Assembly (NCBI GenBank): GCA_031271025.1
Contig: JAISWQ010000110.1
Location: 1 to 36,977 of the forward strand
Source: Zoogloeaceae bacterium
Lineage (GTDB): Bacteria > Pseudomonadota > Gammaproteobacteria > Burkholderiales > Rhodocyclaceae
DNA: 36,977 nucleotides
Direction: 5' to 3'
Part shown: piece by piece, positions 17,000 through 26,249 of the stretch
Numbering within the stretch: position 1 is the first letter of the stretch
Layout of the letters: every line of letters begins with the position of its first letter
Notes under the pieces: generated by a model
Database searches by the model: none
What the model saw: only the letters and a program-made list of their open reading frames with translations
What the model was told of the DNA's origin: nothing
Made by a program: the position numbers and the translations under genes

Positions 17000-17869
17000 T
17001 TATGGCCAGGTGTGGATTTTGGGGAGTCCCAAAATCAGGTAGCCCAACCTGTCAAGCAATTCGGGGGTCACGGTTTCTGGAGCAATCAGAAATTCCCGCC
17101 GTCCCAGACGGGATTCCAGGTTTTGTGTCTGTACCCGGATGCAGCCCACTTTCGGGTCGATCTGCCAGAACATGGACGCACTGATTTTCGGCTGCACGAC
17201 AAAGCGGACGCGCTCCACAAAATGATTGTCCAGGCGAATTTCCTCCATGTTTATTTCCATGCGCATATCGAAGAGTTCCTTGCGAAGGCGTTCGGCAACG
17301 GAACCGTCGCGCTCGAAGGCAAGTGGGGTTTCACCCGTGAGGCGATAGGCCAGACTCACGGAAATCGCTGTCTCTTCCATCTGTGCCAGGGAATGATAGT
17401 CGACAAAGCCGTGCTGCCAGGTGAAGTTTTCCAGGAAATAGCGATCCAGCAGCAGATGGCGGCGCGGAATGCAGGGCTGGATGACATTCAGTTGCCGCAC
17501 CATGTCATGCAGATAGGTAAAGACCTGATAGAGGCTGCGCGCCAGTTCCAGTGCCATGCGCGCCGTCTCTTGCTGCGCCTCGGCCTGTTGTGCCCGGATG
17601 TAATCCGCTTCGCGCCGTAATTCGCCCAAAAGACCGTTTGTTTCCGGCTGGAGCCAGACGTTTTCCTGCCCGCTCCGGGGGGGCGGCACGTTGTTTGTGA
17701 TTTGCCGCGCAACCCCTTCCGGGAACAGGTCAGGATAAAGCGGACGATGGGCATCCATATCCCAGAGGCTGATGGGCTCCTTGAGCGCCCTGGCGACACT
17801 GGCGTCCAGATTCGGATCGGCATCTTCCAGATGCAGGGCGGGAGGCGGAGTTTCGTGATCCAGGGGCAT
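17000..17869 (-). CDS. Unknown conserved-looking protein, 289 residues
   Basis: I do not recognise this family. The product is soluble, with no signal peptide or membrane helix. The N-terminal third is acidic and proline-rich (LDHETPPPALHLED). A helical stretch (ELRREADYIRAQQAEAQQETARMALELA) that may form a coiled coil follows. The C-terminal half is richer in aromatic residues (DRYFLENFTWQHGFVDYHSL, MFWQIDPKVGCIRV, LLDRLGYLILGLPKIHTW). The ATG at 17867-17869 is preferred over TTG at 17888-17890; neither has a good ribosome site. It is divergent from the yjfB-like gene 78 bases away. A 7-base hairpin at 16948-16967 lies just beyond its stop. Confidence 0.6.
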   Translation of the reverse strand: MPLDHETPPPALHLEDADPNLDASVARALKEPISLWDMDAHRPLYPDLFPEGVARQITNNVPPPRSGQENVWLQPETNGLLGELRREADYIRAQQAEAQQETARMALELARSLYQVFTYLHDMVRQLNVIQPCIPRRHLLLDRYFLENFTWQHGFVDYHSLAQMEETAISVSLAYRLTGETPLAFERDGSVAERLRKELFDMRMEINMEEIRLDNHFVERVRFVVQPKISASMFWQIDPKVGCIRVQTQNLESRLGRREFLIAPETVTPELLDRLGYLILGLPKIHTWP

Positions 17870-17946
17870 GTCGGACGTATGAAAAAGCAAAAACAGGAAA
17901 AAGAAGTCTATACTGAAAGTGTTTATCTTGCAGGGAGTCTGTCATC

Positions 17947-18138
17947 ATGGATTTTGTCGACGTCAACAGCGTAGCTGCGGCAACCAGCCAGAACCCGGTA
18001 GGCGATGCTGTGGGCATACTGACCCTGAAGAAGGCCATCCAGATTCAGGGGCAGCTTGCCATGCAACTGATCGACGCCATCCCCATGCCGCCTGCCAATC
18101 CGCCGCATCTAGGCCAGGGAGTTGACACGCGCGCGTGA
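17947..18138 (+). CDS. YjfB-family putative motility protein
   Basis: The 63-residue protein fits the small YjfB motility family: an Asp/Val-rich start (MDFVDVNSVAAATSQ), VGDAVGILTLKKAIQIQGQLAMQLIDAIP in the middle, and a tail with NPPHLGQGVDTRA. In Bacillus, YjfB is controlled with motility genes; its molecular action is not known. The ATG has CAGGGAG ten bases upstream. A TATACT box at 17909-17914 could be a -10 element but has no clear -35. A strong terminator follows. Its last 30 bases overlap the end of the hydrolase gene on the other strand. Confidence 0.8.
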   Translation: MDFVDVNSVAAATSQNPVGDAVGILTLKKAIQIQGQLAMQLIDAIPMPPANPPHLGQGVDTRA

Positions 18139-19011
18139 ATCTTTCGCTGTTGTCGCAGCATGCTTCCGGGCGTTCGTTTTTGCGGACGCCCGGATTTTTG
18201 TTTCCAGCCAGCCTCCGAGCGCAGCGGCGGCGCACTCCCAATCGCGTTCATGGGTGAGCGCGTGTCCCATGCCGGGGAAAATTTGCGCTTTCTCGCCATA
18301 GGTATGCGCGGTGGCCAGCACCATGAAGGGCGGTACCATCACGTCGTGTTCCGTGCCCGCGATGAAGAGTGGCGGATGTTGCCCAAAGGGCAGGGTAGGC
18401 AGGTGGAACATGGTCATGTCCCAAATCGCGCGCTGCGATTCAATCTGCATCCGCTTGCGAAAATCTTCCAGCAGATCCGGGCTGACCGGCTGGGCAAACA
18501 GGGCTTCACGGATGGTGTCCAGACCCACATCATGCCCGTTCATGATGTGGTTCAATTCGAGAAACAATCCCGGCTTCTGGAAAAGCATGTGGAACTGGGA
18601 AGCCGCCAACCCCTGCGGCGGCACAGCGCAAAGCAGCGCGGCGGCGGGCGCGTCGTATTCCTCCAGATATTTCTGCACCACGAACCCCCCCATGGAATGA
18701 CCAATGGGGACAGGCGTATCACCAATCCATTCTGCCGCCAGACGCAGGTCTGCCACGTAGTCCGGGATGCTCAACCAGTCGATGCGTTCTCGCCCTTCAC
18801 TCCCGCCATGCCCGCGCAGGGAAAGGGCGTAACAGGAATAACCGGCGGCAGCAAACCAGGGCAAAAAGTGATCCGCCCACATCCAGGCTCCGGAAAAGGC
18901 TCCGTGCACAAAGAGCAGCGGCGGTTTGCGGGAATCGGGTACCAGGGGGAGACAGGCGAGGATTTCCCGCCCTGCGACCAGGTGGGATTGGAAATTCTGG
19001 AAAGTTGTCAT
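18109..19011 (-). CDS. Alpha/beta hydrolase
   Basis: A 300-residue alpha/beta hydrolase with the expected motifs in order: oxyanion-hole HG in LLFVHGAF near 36, the RGHGGS loop near 67, the nucleophile elbow GHSMGG (Ser near 106), the acid in AGTEHD near 222, and the catalytic His in GMGHALTHE near 249. No signal peptide is visible, so it is probably cytoplasmic. The substrate (ester, thioester, lactone or lipid) cannot be told. The last 27 or so residues are basic and Ala-rich, lie beyond the normal fold, and are coded by DNA that also contains the terminator of the opposite gene. Confidence 0.88.
   Translation of the reverse strand: MTTFQNFQSHLVAGREILACLPLVPDSRKPPLLFVHGAFSGAWMWADHFLPWFAAAGYSCYALSLRGHGGSEGRERIDWLSIPDYVADLRLAAEWIGDTPVPIGHSMGGFVVQKYLEEYDAPAAALLCAVPPQGLAASQFHMLFQKPGLFLELNHIMNGHDVGLDTIREALFAQPVSPDLLEDFRKRMQIESQRAIWDMTMFHLPTLPFGQHPPLFIAGTEHDVMVPPFMVLATAHTYGEKAQIFPGMGHALTHERDWECAAAALGGWLETKIRASAKTNARKHAATTAKDSRARVNSLA
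18166..18203 (+). terminator. Rho-independent terminator of the yjfB-like gene
   Basis: CCGGGCGTTCG at 18166-18176 pairs with CGGACGCCCGG at 18183-18193 (one T-G pair) around a TTTTTG loop. ATTTTTGTTT follows. The hairpin starts 27 bases after the stop at 18138 and lies inside the coding region of the convergent hydrolase. Confidence 0.85.
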
Positions 19012-19123
19012 GGTGGTTGAAGAGCGGGAGAAACCTTGATTAGAAAGGATTTTCGGCTGTAACGCAAATCCTGTGTTGCATGTGGATGAAATCCAAAGTG
19101 TCGGCTGAGGGAGCGTCCCCCAT

Positions 19124-19210
19124 TTTTGTCATTGCGAGGGACAAGAGGCCCGTGGGAATCCATGCGTTGTTCTGGATGGCTTCGTCGTTTTACGCCTCAC
19201 AATGACGAAA
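19124..19210. repeat. Degenerate GTCATTGCGAG-type palindromic repeat (MITE-like)
   Basis: TTTTGTCATTGCGAGG at 19124-19139 and CCTCACAATGACGAAA at 19195-19210 form a 16-base imperfect inverted repeat bounding 87 bases, with internal GGATGGCTTCGTCG. This matches a dispersed intergenic repeat known from many bacteria, with ends GTCATTGCGAG. It lies in the 384-base gap between the hydrolase and murJ; nothing else was recognised in that gap. Confidence 0.65.
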
Positions 19211-19395
19211 TTCCCGTCACTTTGGATGACCCCCTTGCGTGTGGATACAATTGGACGTGGCGGGTACCTCTTGGTGTGTACAGCGCGTCGTCACGTATTC
19301 CGGCAATTGGCATATGAGATGAAAAAGCGGACAATTTGAAAATCATTCGGGTGGGCAGATTCAGGAACCCGCAACATGGCTTTTGGACGGATTAC

Positions 19396-21006
19396 ATGAA
19401 TCTTCTCCGCGCGCTCGTCACGGTCAGCGGCATGACCATGATCTCCCGCATTCTCGGCTTCATCCGCGACTACGTGATCGCCGACGCTTTCCGCACCAGT
19501 CTGACCGACGCCTTCTTTGTCGCCTTCAAGCTCCCCAATCTCTTGCGGCGTCTGTTTGCCGAAGGGGCTTTTTCGCAGGCTTTCGTGCCCATTCTGGGGG
19601 AATACAGAAACCAGCAGGGCAAAGACAAAACGCGGGAACTTCTGGCGTACACCGCGACGGCGCTTTCCTGCGTGCTGCTGTGTGTCACGGTGCTGGGCAT
19701 CCTGGCAGCGCCCCTGCTGGTCTGGATTTCCGCGCCTGGTTTTGCGGCGGACGCGGATAAATTCGCGCTCACGGTCACGCTTACCCGCATCACTTTTCCC
19801 TATATCCTCTTCATGTCGCTCACCGCGATGGCGGCGGGCGTGCTCAACACCTGGAGCCGCTTTGCCATTCCCGCCTTCACGCCGGCGCTGCTCAATCTTT
19901 CCTTCATCGGCATGGCGCTGTTCGCCGCGCCTTATTTCGATCCGCCGGTTCTGGCGCTTGCCTGGGCCGTGTTTCTGGGCGGCGCGCTGCAACTGGGACT
20001 GCAACTCTTCGCGCTGAAGAAAATCGGGATGTTGCCGCGCCTTGCTTCCATCCCGCGCGCCTTTCGTGACGCGGGCGTGCGCCGCATCCTGAAACTCATG
20101 GGGCCGGCAACGCTGGGTGTTTCGGTTTCGCAGGTGAGCCTGCTCATCAACACGATTTTTGCGTCTACCCTTGCGGCGGGCAGTGTCTCCTGGCTCTATT
20201 ACGCCGACCGCCTGATGGAACTCCCGGCGGGAGTGCTGGGCGTGGCGCTGGGCGCCATTCTCCTGCCCTCGCTTGCCCAATCCCATGCCAATGCCGACCT
20301 CGAACACTATCGTCGCCTGCTCGACTGGGGACTGCGCCTCACCCTGCTGTTGGCGTTGCCTGCCGCGCTGGCCCTGGCCTTGCTGGCGACTCCGCTCGTG
20401 GCGACACTTTTTCACCACGGCGCGTTTACGGCGGCAGATGTAGCGCAAACCCGTGTCGCGCTCATCGCTTACAGCCTTGGCCTGACTGGCATGATTCTGG
20501 TCAAGGTGCTCGCGCCCGGCTTTTACGCCCGCCAGAATGTCAAGACCCCGGTCAAGATTGCGCTCATGGCGCTTGCCGCCACGCAGATCATGAATCTCGT
20601 CTTTCTCCTCGCGCTGGCGCTCACCCAGGCCGCGCCCGCAGGCGAAGCCGGAATTTTCGCGCGGCTTGCCCAAATTCATTACGGTCACGCCGCACTCGCG
20701 CTTTCCATTGGCCTTGCCGCCTGTTTCAACGCCTTCCTGCTCTACCGGGGCTTGCGCCACCAGGGCATTTTTATTCCTCTGCCTGGCTGGCGCAGCTTTA
20801 CCCTGAAACTTGCGCTTGCCCTTGCCGCGCTGGGGCTGACGCTTCATTTCGGTGCGGGACAGACAGAAGCGTGGCTCCTCTGGTCGCTGGGCGAGCGCCT
20901 TTTCCGCCTTGCGCTTCTGATCCCCGCAGGGCTGGCCGTCTATTTTGCCGTGCTCTGGCTGGCCGGATTCCGCCTCAAGGATTTCCGCCTGAGTGCTGCC
21001 CGCTGA
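19396..21006 (+). CDS. murJ: Lipid II flippase MurJ
   Basis: The 536-residue, roughly 14-helix membrane protein flips lipid II across the inner membrane for peptidoglycan synthesis. Family signatures include the start [27 protein letters not shown], then [42 protein letters not shown], and [26 protein letters not shown]. The Arg residues of RILGFIRD, and RRLFAEG, correspond to the functional cavity region. The ATG at 19396 matches the family N terminus; an upstream TTG at 19336 would add 20 unrelated residues. The stop is five bases before mtfA, so the two are probably co-transcribed. Confidence 0.96.
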   Translation: MNLLRALVTVSGMTMISRILGFIRDYVIADAFRTSLTDAFFVAFKLPNLLRRLFAEGAFSQAFVPILGEYRNQQGKDKTRELLAYTATALSCVLLCVTVLGILAAPLLVWISAPGFAADADKFALTVTLTRITFPYILFMSLTAMAAGVLNTWSRFAIPAFTPALLNLSFIGMALFAAPYFDPPVLALAWAVFLGGALQLGLQLFALKKIGMLPRLASIPRAFRDAGVRRILKLMGPATLGVSVSQVSLLINTIFASTLAAGSVSWLYYADRLMELPAGVLGVALGAILLPSLAQSHANADLEHYRRLLDWGLRLTLLLALPAALALALLATPLVATLFHHGAFTAADVAQTRVALIAYSLGLTGMILVKVLAPGFYARQNVKTPVKIALMALAATQIMNLVFLLALALTQAAPAGEAGIFARLAQIHYGHAALALSIGLAACFNAFLLYRGLRHQGIFIPLPGWRSFTLKLALALAALGLTLHFGAGQTEAWLLWSLGERLFRLALLIPAGLAVYFAVLWLAGFRLKDFRLSAAR

Positions 21007-21011
21007 ACCCC

Positions 21012-21818
21012 ATGCTGCGTCGATTTTTCCGCCGTGCCGCGCCCGCCCGCATTCCAGAGGCGCTGTGGATTGAATTGCTGACAGACCCGGTGTTTGCGCA
21101 CCTTGCCGCGCCTCAGCGCGAAAAACTGAAAACCTTGAGCGAGGCTTTTTTGCGCGGAAAAAGATTTTATGGCGCGCATGGCCTCGAACTGACGGATCTC
21201 ATGCTGGCCACCATCGCTGCGCGCGCCACCCTGCTGATTCTGGAACTGGGACTTTCCGCCTATCGCGGCTGGGTGGGCATCGTGCTCTACCCAGGTGAAT
21301 TCGTGATTCCAGGGCGCGATCTGGACGAAGATGGCATCATGCACGAATACGACGAGATTGCGGCCGGTGAAGCCTGGGACGACGGCCCGGTGCTGCTTTC
21401 CTGGGCAGATGTACAGGCGGCGGACGCGGGTTACGATGTGGTGTTGCATGAATTTGCCCACAAGCTCGATCTGCTGAATGGCGAGGCTGACGGCGTGCCT
21501 CGCCTGCATTCCGGGCTGCGCGCGGCGGAATGGCGTGCCGGGCTGGAAGCTGCCTTTCACGATTTCTGTCAACGGGTGGAAGCCGCCGCATCGCGCCACC
21601 CGCCGTGTGCCGCCCAGCGGGCGCTGGAACAACTGCCGCTGGACGCCTACGCTGCGGAAGACCCTTCCGAATTTTTCGCCGTGGCCAGCGAAACCTTCTT
21701 TTCCGCTCCGCAACTGCTTGCCCAAACCTATCCCGCTTTTTACCATCTGCTTACCCGTTTCTACCGGCAAAACCCGCTGTGTGGCGGGGGACGCTGCAAT
21801 CCAACAACAAACCCTTGA
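21012..21818 (+). CDS. mtfA: MtfA zinc peptidase (M90 family)
   Basis: The 268-residue protein belongs to the MtfA/M90 family. The zinc motif HEFAH is at residues 146-150 (VVLHEFAHKLDLLNG) and the downstream Glu is in PSEFFAVASETFF. The N-terminal part has the family pattern (LWIELLTDPVF, FLRGKRFYGAHGLELTD). In E. coli, MtfA binds the repressor Mlc and has aminopeptidase activity; whether an Mlc exists here is unknown. The ATG at 21012 follows murJ by five bases. The C-terminal tail (NPLCGGGRCNPTTNP) is not conserved. Confidence 0.93.
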   Translation: MLRRFFRRAAPARIPEALWIELLTDPVFAHLAAPQREKLKTLSEAFLRGKRFYGAHGLELTDLMLATIAARATLLILELGLSAYRGWVGIVLYPGEFVIPGRDLDEDGIMHEYDEIAAGEAWDDGPVLLSWADVQAADAGYDVVLHEFAHKLDLLNGEADGVPRLHSGLRAAEWRAGLEAAFHDFCQRVEAAASRHPPCAAQRALEQLPLDAYAAEDPSEFFAVASETFFSAPQLLAQTYPAFYHLLTRFYRQNPLCGGGRCNPTTNP

Positions 21819-21849
21819 CTTGCCCCCGAACTCGCTTACGACAGGTACG

Positions 21850-22398
21850 TTACGTTTTTGTCCTGCCTGTGTCGGGCTGCCAAGGTCGCAGACGTGGTGT
21901 CCAGCGCGGGACGTTGCGCTTGTATTCCCGGTACGCTTCCCCGAAGCGTTTTTCCAGGGTTTTTTCCTCCATGAGCGGGAAATACAGCATATTGGCGATG
22001 ACGAAGATCGCTTGCAAAACGAAGATTGCCCAGGAATTGAGCAGGAGCGCCTCCGCTGTCTGCATGATGAACACGCTGGTCAGCATGGGGTTGCGCATGT
22101 GGCGATAGGGGCCGACCACGACCAGGCGTTGTGGCGGATCCCAGGGGGCGGCTGTGCCTTGCCCGACGGAATGAAAGAGCCACATCGTCCATGCGGCGAG
22201 ACCCATGCCAAGCAGCAGCAGCGCGCCACCAAGCGCCAGCAGGATAGACAGGTTCGCCTCCCAGCGGTAGTGCGTCAACCAGAGAATGAAGGTCGGAGCG
22301 AAGACAAGGACATTCATCGGCAAGACCAGGATAGGCAGTATCCACCGACATTTCGCGGGGCGCGTGGAATGCCCGGAAGATTCGAACAATTCGGACAT
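21850..22398 (-). CDS. Isoprenylcysteine methyltransferase-like membrane protein
   Basis: The 182-residue protein has four or so membrane helices and the C-terminal pattern of the ICMT/PEMT group: LVVVGPYRHMRNPMLTSVF, then EEKTLEKRFGEAYREYKRNVPRWTPRLRPW. These residues bind S-adenosylmethionine and the methyl acceptor in studied members. Bacterial versions act on unknown, probably lipid-like, substrates. It is convergent with mtfA (31-base gap) and its start is 164 bases from the nrdJ stop. No ribosome site is obvious. Confidence 0.82.
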   Translation of the reverse strand: MSELFESSGHSTRPAKCRWILPILVLPMNVLVFAPTFILWLTHYRWEANLSILLALGGALLLLGMGLAAWTMWLFHSVGQGTAAPWDPPQRLVVVGPYRHMRNPMLTSVFIMQTAEALLLNSWAIFVLQAIFVIANMLYFPLMEEKTLEKRFGEAYREYKRNVPRWTPRLRPWQPDTGRTKT

Positions 22399-22562
22399 GG
22401 CAAGCGTGAATTCTCAGGTTTTCATTTTTGCTGTGTGCAGCAGCGGGCTGGATCTGCCAAGGCTACGCCAGCAACCCGCAACATGCCGAAACGGAAAACG
22501 GCACGGCGCGCGGGCGTCTGTTTTACACGCTTGCCGATTTGCTGGAACGGGGGGGCACATTT

Positions 22563-25487
22563 TTACCCGCAGCTTCCCACCGCGCCGCACGCGGTGCAGA
22601 AATCACAGCCATCCTTGCGGATCATCGTGTGGTTGCCGCACTCGCCGCAGAGCTTGCCCTGAGTCGGCAATACCTTGTTGCTCACGGTATCTTCCGGCGC
22701 TTCGAGGATGCCCATTTGTTGCAGGGGGAAACCCGCCTCGTCCAGGACTTTCAGCATCGCGTAACGGTGGATGATGAGGCGGGCGATGTAGGCGACCGTG
22801 GAGGGGAAAGTCTGCTGCTTGCGCACGCCGGGAATGAAGGCCATGAAATCGCCCAGAGGTTCGGAATAATCCAGCAGCTTGCGCAATTTCATGCCGATCC
22901 AGGCGGGGTCCATCACGCGCATGTCGAGCGAGAGGAGTTTACAGAGGCCATCCAGCACGCGCGGATAATTGCCGGCGAGCCACATGGCGCAGGGACGGTT
23001 GACGCCGTCGGGCAGGGTGATTTCCTTGAGGCAGAGGACAAAATCCTCTTTCGTGTTGTGGTTTTGCACATCCACGGTCCAGGAAAGCGTGCCGTCGGTA
23101 CCAGTACGCAGTTCTTCCGTGGAAAAAAGCGCGTCCAGTACCGGGGTGGGGCCTTGGTGGCGGAACGCGCCCAATTGTTCGCAGCGCCACTGAATCACCT
23201 GTGCCATGGCGGCCACGGCGGAGGACATCGGCTTTTTTTCACCATGCGGCGGCATGGTCATTTCAAAGGCGTCACCGGGCAGGTTGGCAAGGCTGTCCAG
23301 TTTCTTTTTCAGCCAGCCGTGGTCGTTGGCGCGCATGTCCATGGAGAGGGTTTTCGCCACCGCGCCCAGACCCAGCCCGCCCAGCCCCAGACTGCGTGAT
23401 TCGGTGGGGCCGTTGGTCCAGACCTCAAATGGCCAGGAATGCCCCTCCTGATCGACGTGGCCGACGAAGAGCGCGAATTGTCCGATCGGGGAATCCAGCA
23501 TGTAGGTCCAGCACAGATTGCCTTCCGGCAGGCTGGGACGATTCGGCCATTTGAGGCTTGCCAGTACCGGCGCGGGCAGGTGCTTGATGGAAAGCCGCCG
23601 GTTGGCGTCGTCCATGAAATCCTGCGGCGCCTGTTGGGAAGCGCGCGCGGCATCCTTGCCGCCGGTTTCCTTCGCGGGTTCGACGGAAAGCACCGCGCCC
23701 AGCACGCTGTTGGGGCGATAGGTGGCAAGTCCTTTCAGGCCGGATTTCCAGGCTTCCATATAGAGATCCTGAAAATCGGCATAAGGGTAATCGCCGGGGA
23801 CGTTGACCGTCTTGGAGATGGAAGTATCGATAAAGGGCGCAACGGCAGCCACCATGTCCTTGTGCGCGGCGGCGGAAATTTCCAGCGCGGTGACGAAATA
23901 ATCCGGCAGTTTCGTCACATCGCCGCCCTGATGGCGGTAAAGCCGCCAGGCGTAATCTTCCACCGGGCATTCCTTGAGCGTGCCGTCCGGCATTCGTTTT
24001 TTGCGGTTGTAGGTCCAGGAAAAGGGCGGTTCGATGCCGTTGCTGGCATTGTCGGCAAAGGCAAGCGAAATGGTGCCGGTGGGCGCGATGGAAAGCAGAT
24101 GCGAATTGCGCAGCCCGTGCGCGCGAATTTCCGCCTTTACCCTGGCAGGCAGACGGGAAGCGAAATTGCCGCCGGAAAGATAGAGTTCGGCGTTGAAGAG
24201 CGGAAAAGCGCCGCGTTCCTTCGCCAGTTCCACCGAATACAGATAGGCGGTGTCGCGCAGAAATTCGCTGACCCGCGCGGCAAAGGCGCGGGCTTCCGGG
24301 CGGTCATAGCGCAGACGCAGCATGGCGAGCGCGTCGCCCAGCCCGGTAAAACCAAGCCCGATGCGGCGCTTGCTGCGGGCTTCCTCGTACTGCTGCGGCA
24401 GCGGCCAGTGGGTAGCGTCCAGCACGTTGTCCAGCATCCGCACGGAAACCCGCACCACTTCGGCGAAAGCCTCGAAGTCAAATTCGGCGACGTCGGAAAA
24501 GACGTCGCGCACGAAGAGCGTCAAGTTGATGGAACCCAGACAGCAGCAGCCGTAAGGCGGCAGCGGCTGTTCGGCGCAGGGATTGGTGGCCTCGATCACC
24601 TCGCAGTAACCCAGATTGTTGTCACGGTTCATGCGGTCAAGGAAGAGAATGCCCGGCTCGGCGTGGTCGTAGGTGGATTGCATCACCTGATTCCAGAGGT
24701 CGCGGGCGCGCACGCGGCGATAGACCCACTGTCCGTCATCGAGCTGGAAAGCGCCTTCCGCCTTCATGTCGGCGTTGGGTTCGGCGCGGTGGGTGAGGTC
24801 GACCGTGCCGTCGGTTTTCACGGCCTCCATGAAGGCGTCGGTAACGCCGATGGAAATGTTGAAATTGGTGAGATCGCCCGCGTCCTTGGCATGGATGAAG
24901 GTTTCAATGTCGGGATGATCGCAGCGCAGGACGCCCATTTGCGCGCCGCGCCGTGCGCCCGCCGATTCCACGGTTTCGCAGGAGCGGTCAAAAACGCGCA
25001 TGTAGGAAACCGGGCCGGAAGCGCGTGACTGCGTGCCCTTGACCTGCGCGCCGGAAGGCCGGATGCTGGAAAAATCGTAGCCGACGCCGCCGCCCCGGCG
25101 CATGGTTTCCGCCGCCTGCGCCAGCGCCGTGTAAATGCCGGGACGGCCATCCGTGATTTCCACGATGGAATCGCCCACCGGCTGCACGAAACAGTTGATG
25201 AGGGTTGCCTGCAAATCCGTACCGGCGGCGGAATTGATGCGTCCGGCGGGGATGAAGCCGTTTTCCTGCGCCCAGAGAAAGCGCGCTTCCCAGTGGGCGC
25301 GATCCTTTTCCGCTTCGCCTGCGGCAAGCGCAAAGGCCACGCGGCGGCGCACGTCATGAACGGAAAGCTCCTTGCCCTTGGCGTATTTTTCCAGCAGCAC
25401 CTCGCCGGAAATTTCCTGCGGCAGCAGAGGGGCAAAGGCCGGAGCCTGGGGAATGGCATCAAACGACAACTGATCGACCTGACTCAT
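22563..25487 (-). CDS. nrdJ: Adenosylcobalamin-dependent (class II) ribonucleotide reductase
   Basis: The 974-residue enzyme reduces ribonucleotides to deoxyribonucleotides with a radical made from coenzyme B12, independent of oxygen. The active-site NPCAEQ is at Cys304/Glu306 and the first redox Cys is in LINCFVQP. The finger loop [12 protein letters not shown] is present. Two related C-terminal TSCPD-like segments follow, then a zinc finger CGECGN...CDFCTACG and a final redox Cys in GSCG. The ATG at 25485-25487 is chosen because AGGAG lies five bases upstream; the open frame extends 17 codons further without support. The promoter carries NrdR-like boxes. Confidence 0.95.
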   Translation of the reverse strand: MSQVDQLSFDAIPQAPAFAPLLPQEISGEVLLEKYAKGKELSVHDVRRRVAFALAAGEAEKDRAHWEARFLWAQENGFIPAGRINSAAGTDLQATLINCFVQPVGDSIVEITDGRPGIYTALAQAAETMRRGGGVGYDFSSIRPSGAQVKGTQSRASGPVSYMRVFDRSCETVESAGARRGAQMGVLRCDHPDIETFIHAKDAGDLTNFNISIGVTDAFMEAVKTDGTVDLTHRAEPNADMKAEGAFQLDDGQWVYRRVRARDLWNQVMQSTYDHAEPGILFLDRMNRDNNLGYCEVIEATNPCAEQPLPPYGCCCLGSINLTLFVRDVFSDVAEFDFEAFAEVVRVSVRMLDNVLDATHWPLPQQYEEARSKRRIGLGFTGLGDALAMLRLRYDRPEARAFAARVSEFLRDTAYLYSVELAKERGAFPLFNAELYLSGGNFASRLPARVKAEIRAHGLRNSHLLSIAPTGTISLAFADNASNGIEPPFSWTYNRKKRMPDGTLKECPVEDYAWRLYRHQGGDVTKLPDYFVTALEISAAAHKDMVAAVAPFIDTSISKTVNVPGDYPYADFQDLYMEAWKSGLKGLATYRPNSVLGAVLSVEPAKETGGKDAARASQQAPQDFMDDANRRLSIKHLPAPVLASLKWPNRPSLPEGNLCWTYMLDSPIGQFALFVGHVDQEGHSWPFEVWTNGPTESRSLGLGGLGLGAVAKTLSMDMRANDHGWLKKKLDSLANLPGDAFEMTMPPHGEKKPMSSAVAAMAQVIQWRCEQLGAFRHQGPTPVLDALFSTEELRTGTDGTLSWTVDVQNHNTKEDFVLCLKEITLPDGVNRPCAMWLAGNYPRVLDGLCKLLSLDMRVMDPAWIGMKLRKLLDYSEPLGDFMAFIPGVRKQQTFPSTVAYIARLIIHRYAMLKVLDEAGFPLQQMGILEAPEDTVSNKVLPTQGKLCGECGNHTMIRKDGCDFCTACGAVGSCG

Positions 25488-25646
25488 GACAGCTCCTGAA
25501 AAATGACGCAAAAACGGTAAAACAGCAGACAGGGACATTCCGTCCGGTTTTCCGGCAGAGGCGCAAAATGCCTATCGCACAGGGAAACCGGCCAATGTTC
25601 TGATTGGGGGAGGTACTGTATGGGAATTGTTATCTGGCGGAGCGAG

Positions 25647-25675
25647 AATCTACTACACCTAGTGTTCATGTACAA
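25647..25675 (-). promoter_or_regulatory. nrdJ: Candidate nrdJ promoter
   Basis: On the minus strand TTGTAC (25675-25670) and TAGATT (25652-25647) are separated by 17 bases. The -10 box overlaps the proximal NrdR-like box, which would allow direct repression. The untranslated leader of about 150 bases contains an inverted repeat (CCGGTTTTCC at 25544-25553, GGGAAACCGG at 25582-25591). No B12-box could be found in it. Confidence 0.5.
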
Positions 25676-25697
25676 GGGGCTTGACTAGATACAGTGT
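25650..25697 (-). promoter_or_regulatory. Pair of NrdR-like boxes
   Basis: Two 16-base half-palindromes lie at 25682-25697 and 25650-25665, reading ACACTGTATCTAGTCA and ACACTAGGTGTAGTAG on the minus strand. Their starts are 32 bases apart with a 16-base spacer, the arrangement known for NrdR, which represses ribonucleotide reductase genes when dATP is high. They match about 12 and 11 of 16 consensus positions. The remaining 210 bases up to the next gene at 25908 are AT-richer; no gene was recognised there. Confidence 0.6.
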
Positions 25698-25907
25698 CCG
25701 TGCTTGAGGGGGACAGAAACGATCCAGCCTGGTCATCCGGCAGAACTCACCGTGCGGCGTTGGCTCGGCATGAAAGACAATAGTTACAAACGCGAGTAAA
25801 TTACATGAACACAGTAAAAAATATGATACATTTGTCGCAACAATGTTTCAATCTTCTGCCCGAACTGAATGATTCGGGGCGCGATAACCATGGAGTCAGG
25901 CCATGCC

Positions 25908-26249
25908 ATGTTTGCAGCCGTGATATATCTACTGCCGCTCAGGGCGGGCGAGCGTTTCAGACCACTTCCTCATGGTGAATGGCACACTGTTCTTGCCATC
26001 GACAACGAGAACTGGTTCGCTCGGCTATTCTTTTCGGGCAAGCCTTTGCCTAGCGATACCTTCCAGGCTACCGTACAGTTGCTTGTTCCAGAAGCAATTT
26101 TCTGTCTTCCTGTAAATGCCAGGTTCACTCTATCTGGGAAAACGAAACAAAAGCGATTGGCCGCGTACTTGGCTACGCCCTTTCTTCCCTTCAACGTTAA
26201 GCCACGCAACTGCCCATGTTGGCCACTTTCCATCTTCTGCTCCGGTTGA
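25908..26249 (+). CDS. Small EF-Tu-domain-like protein (possible)
   Basis: The 113-residue frame begins FAAVIYLLPLRAGERFRPLP and continues with DNENWFARLFF, FQATVQLLVPEAIFCLP and ARFTLSG. This resembles the C-terminal beta-barrel domain of EF-Tu, found alone in small bacterial proteins of unknown role. The last 35 or so residues do not fit, and the end overlaps fhaC by 34 bases, so the reading frame may be damaged. Starts at 25869 and 25890 are also open. A TATGAT at 25822-25827 may be a -10 box. Base use is less GC-rich than in its neighbours. Confidence 0.4.
   Translation: MFAAVIYLLPLRAGERFRPLPHGEWHTVLAIDNENWFARLFFSGKPLPSDTFQATVQLLVPEAIFCLPVNARFTLSGKTKQKRLAAYLATPFLPFNVKPRNCPCWPLSIFCSG

Noticed and set aside
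22399..22562. Possible small plus-strand secreted peptide beginning with a hydrophobic LLCAAAGWICQGYAS
   Set aside because: It has only a TTG start, no ribosome site, and continues as antisense reading through nrdJ.
25488..25646. Cobalamin riboswitch in the nrdJ leader
   Set aside because: The leader has a hairpin, but I could not find the B12-box or the conserved core helices, so the idea is not supported.
25720..25800. Short frame with HPAELTVRRWLGM before the EF-Tu-like gene
   Set aside because: About 26 codons with no start or family match; too short to call a remnant.
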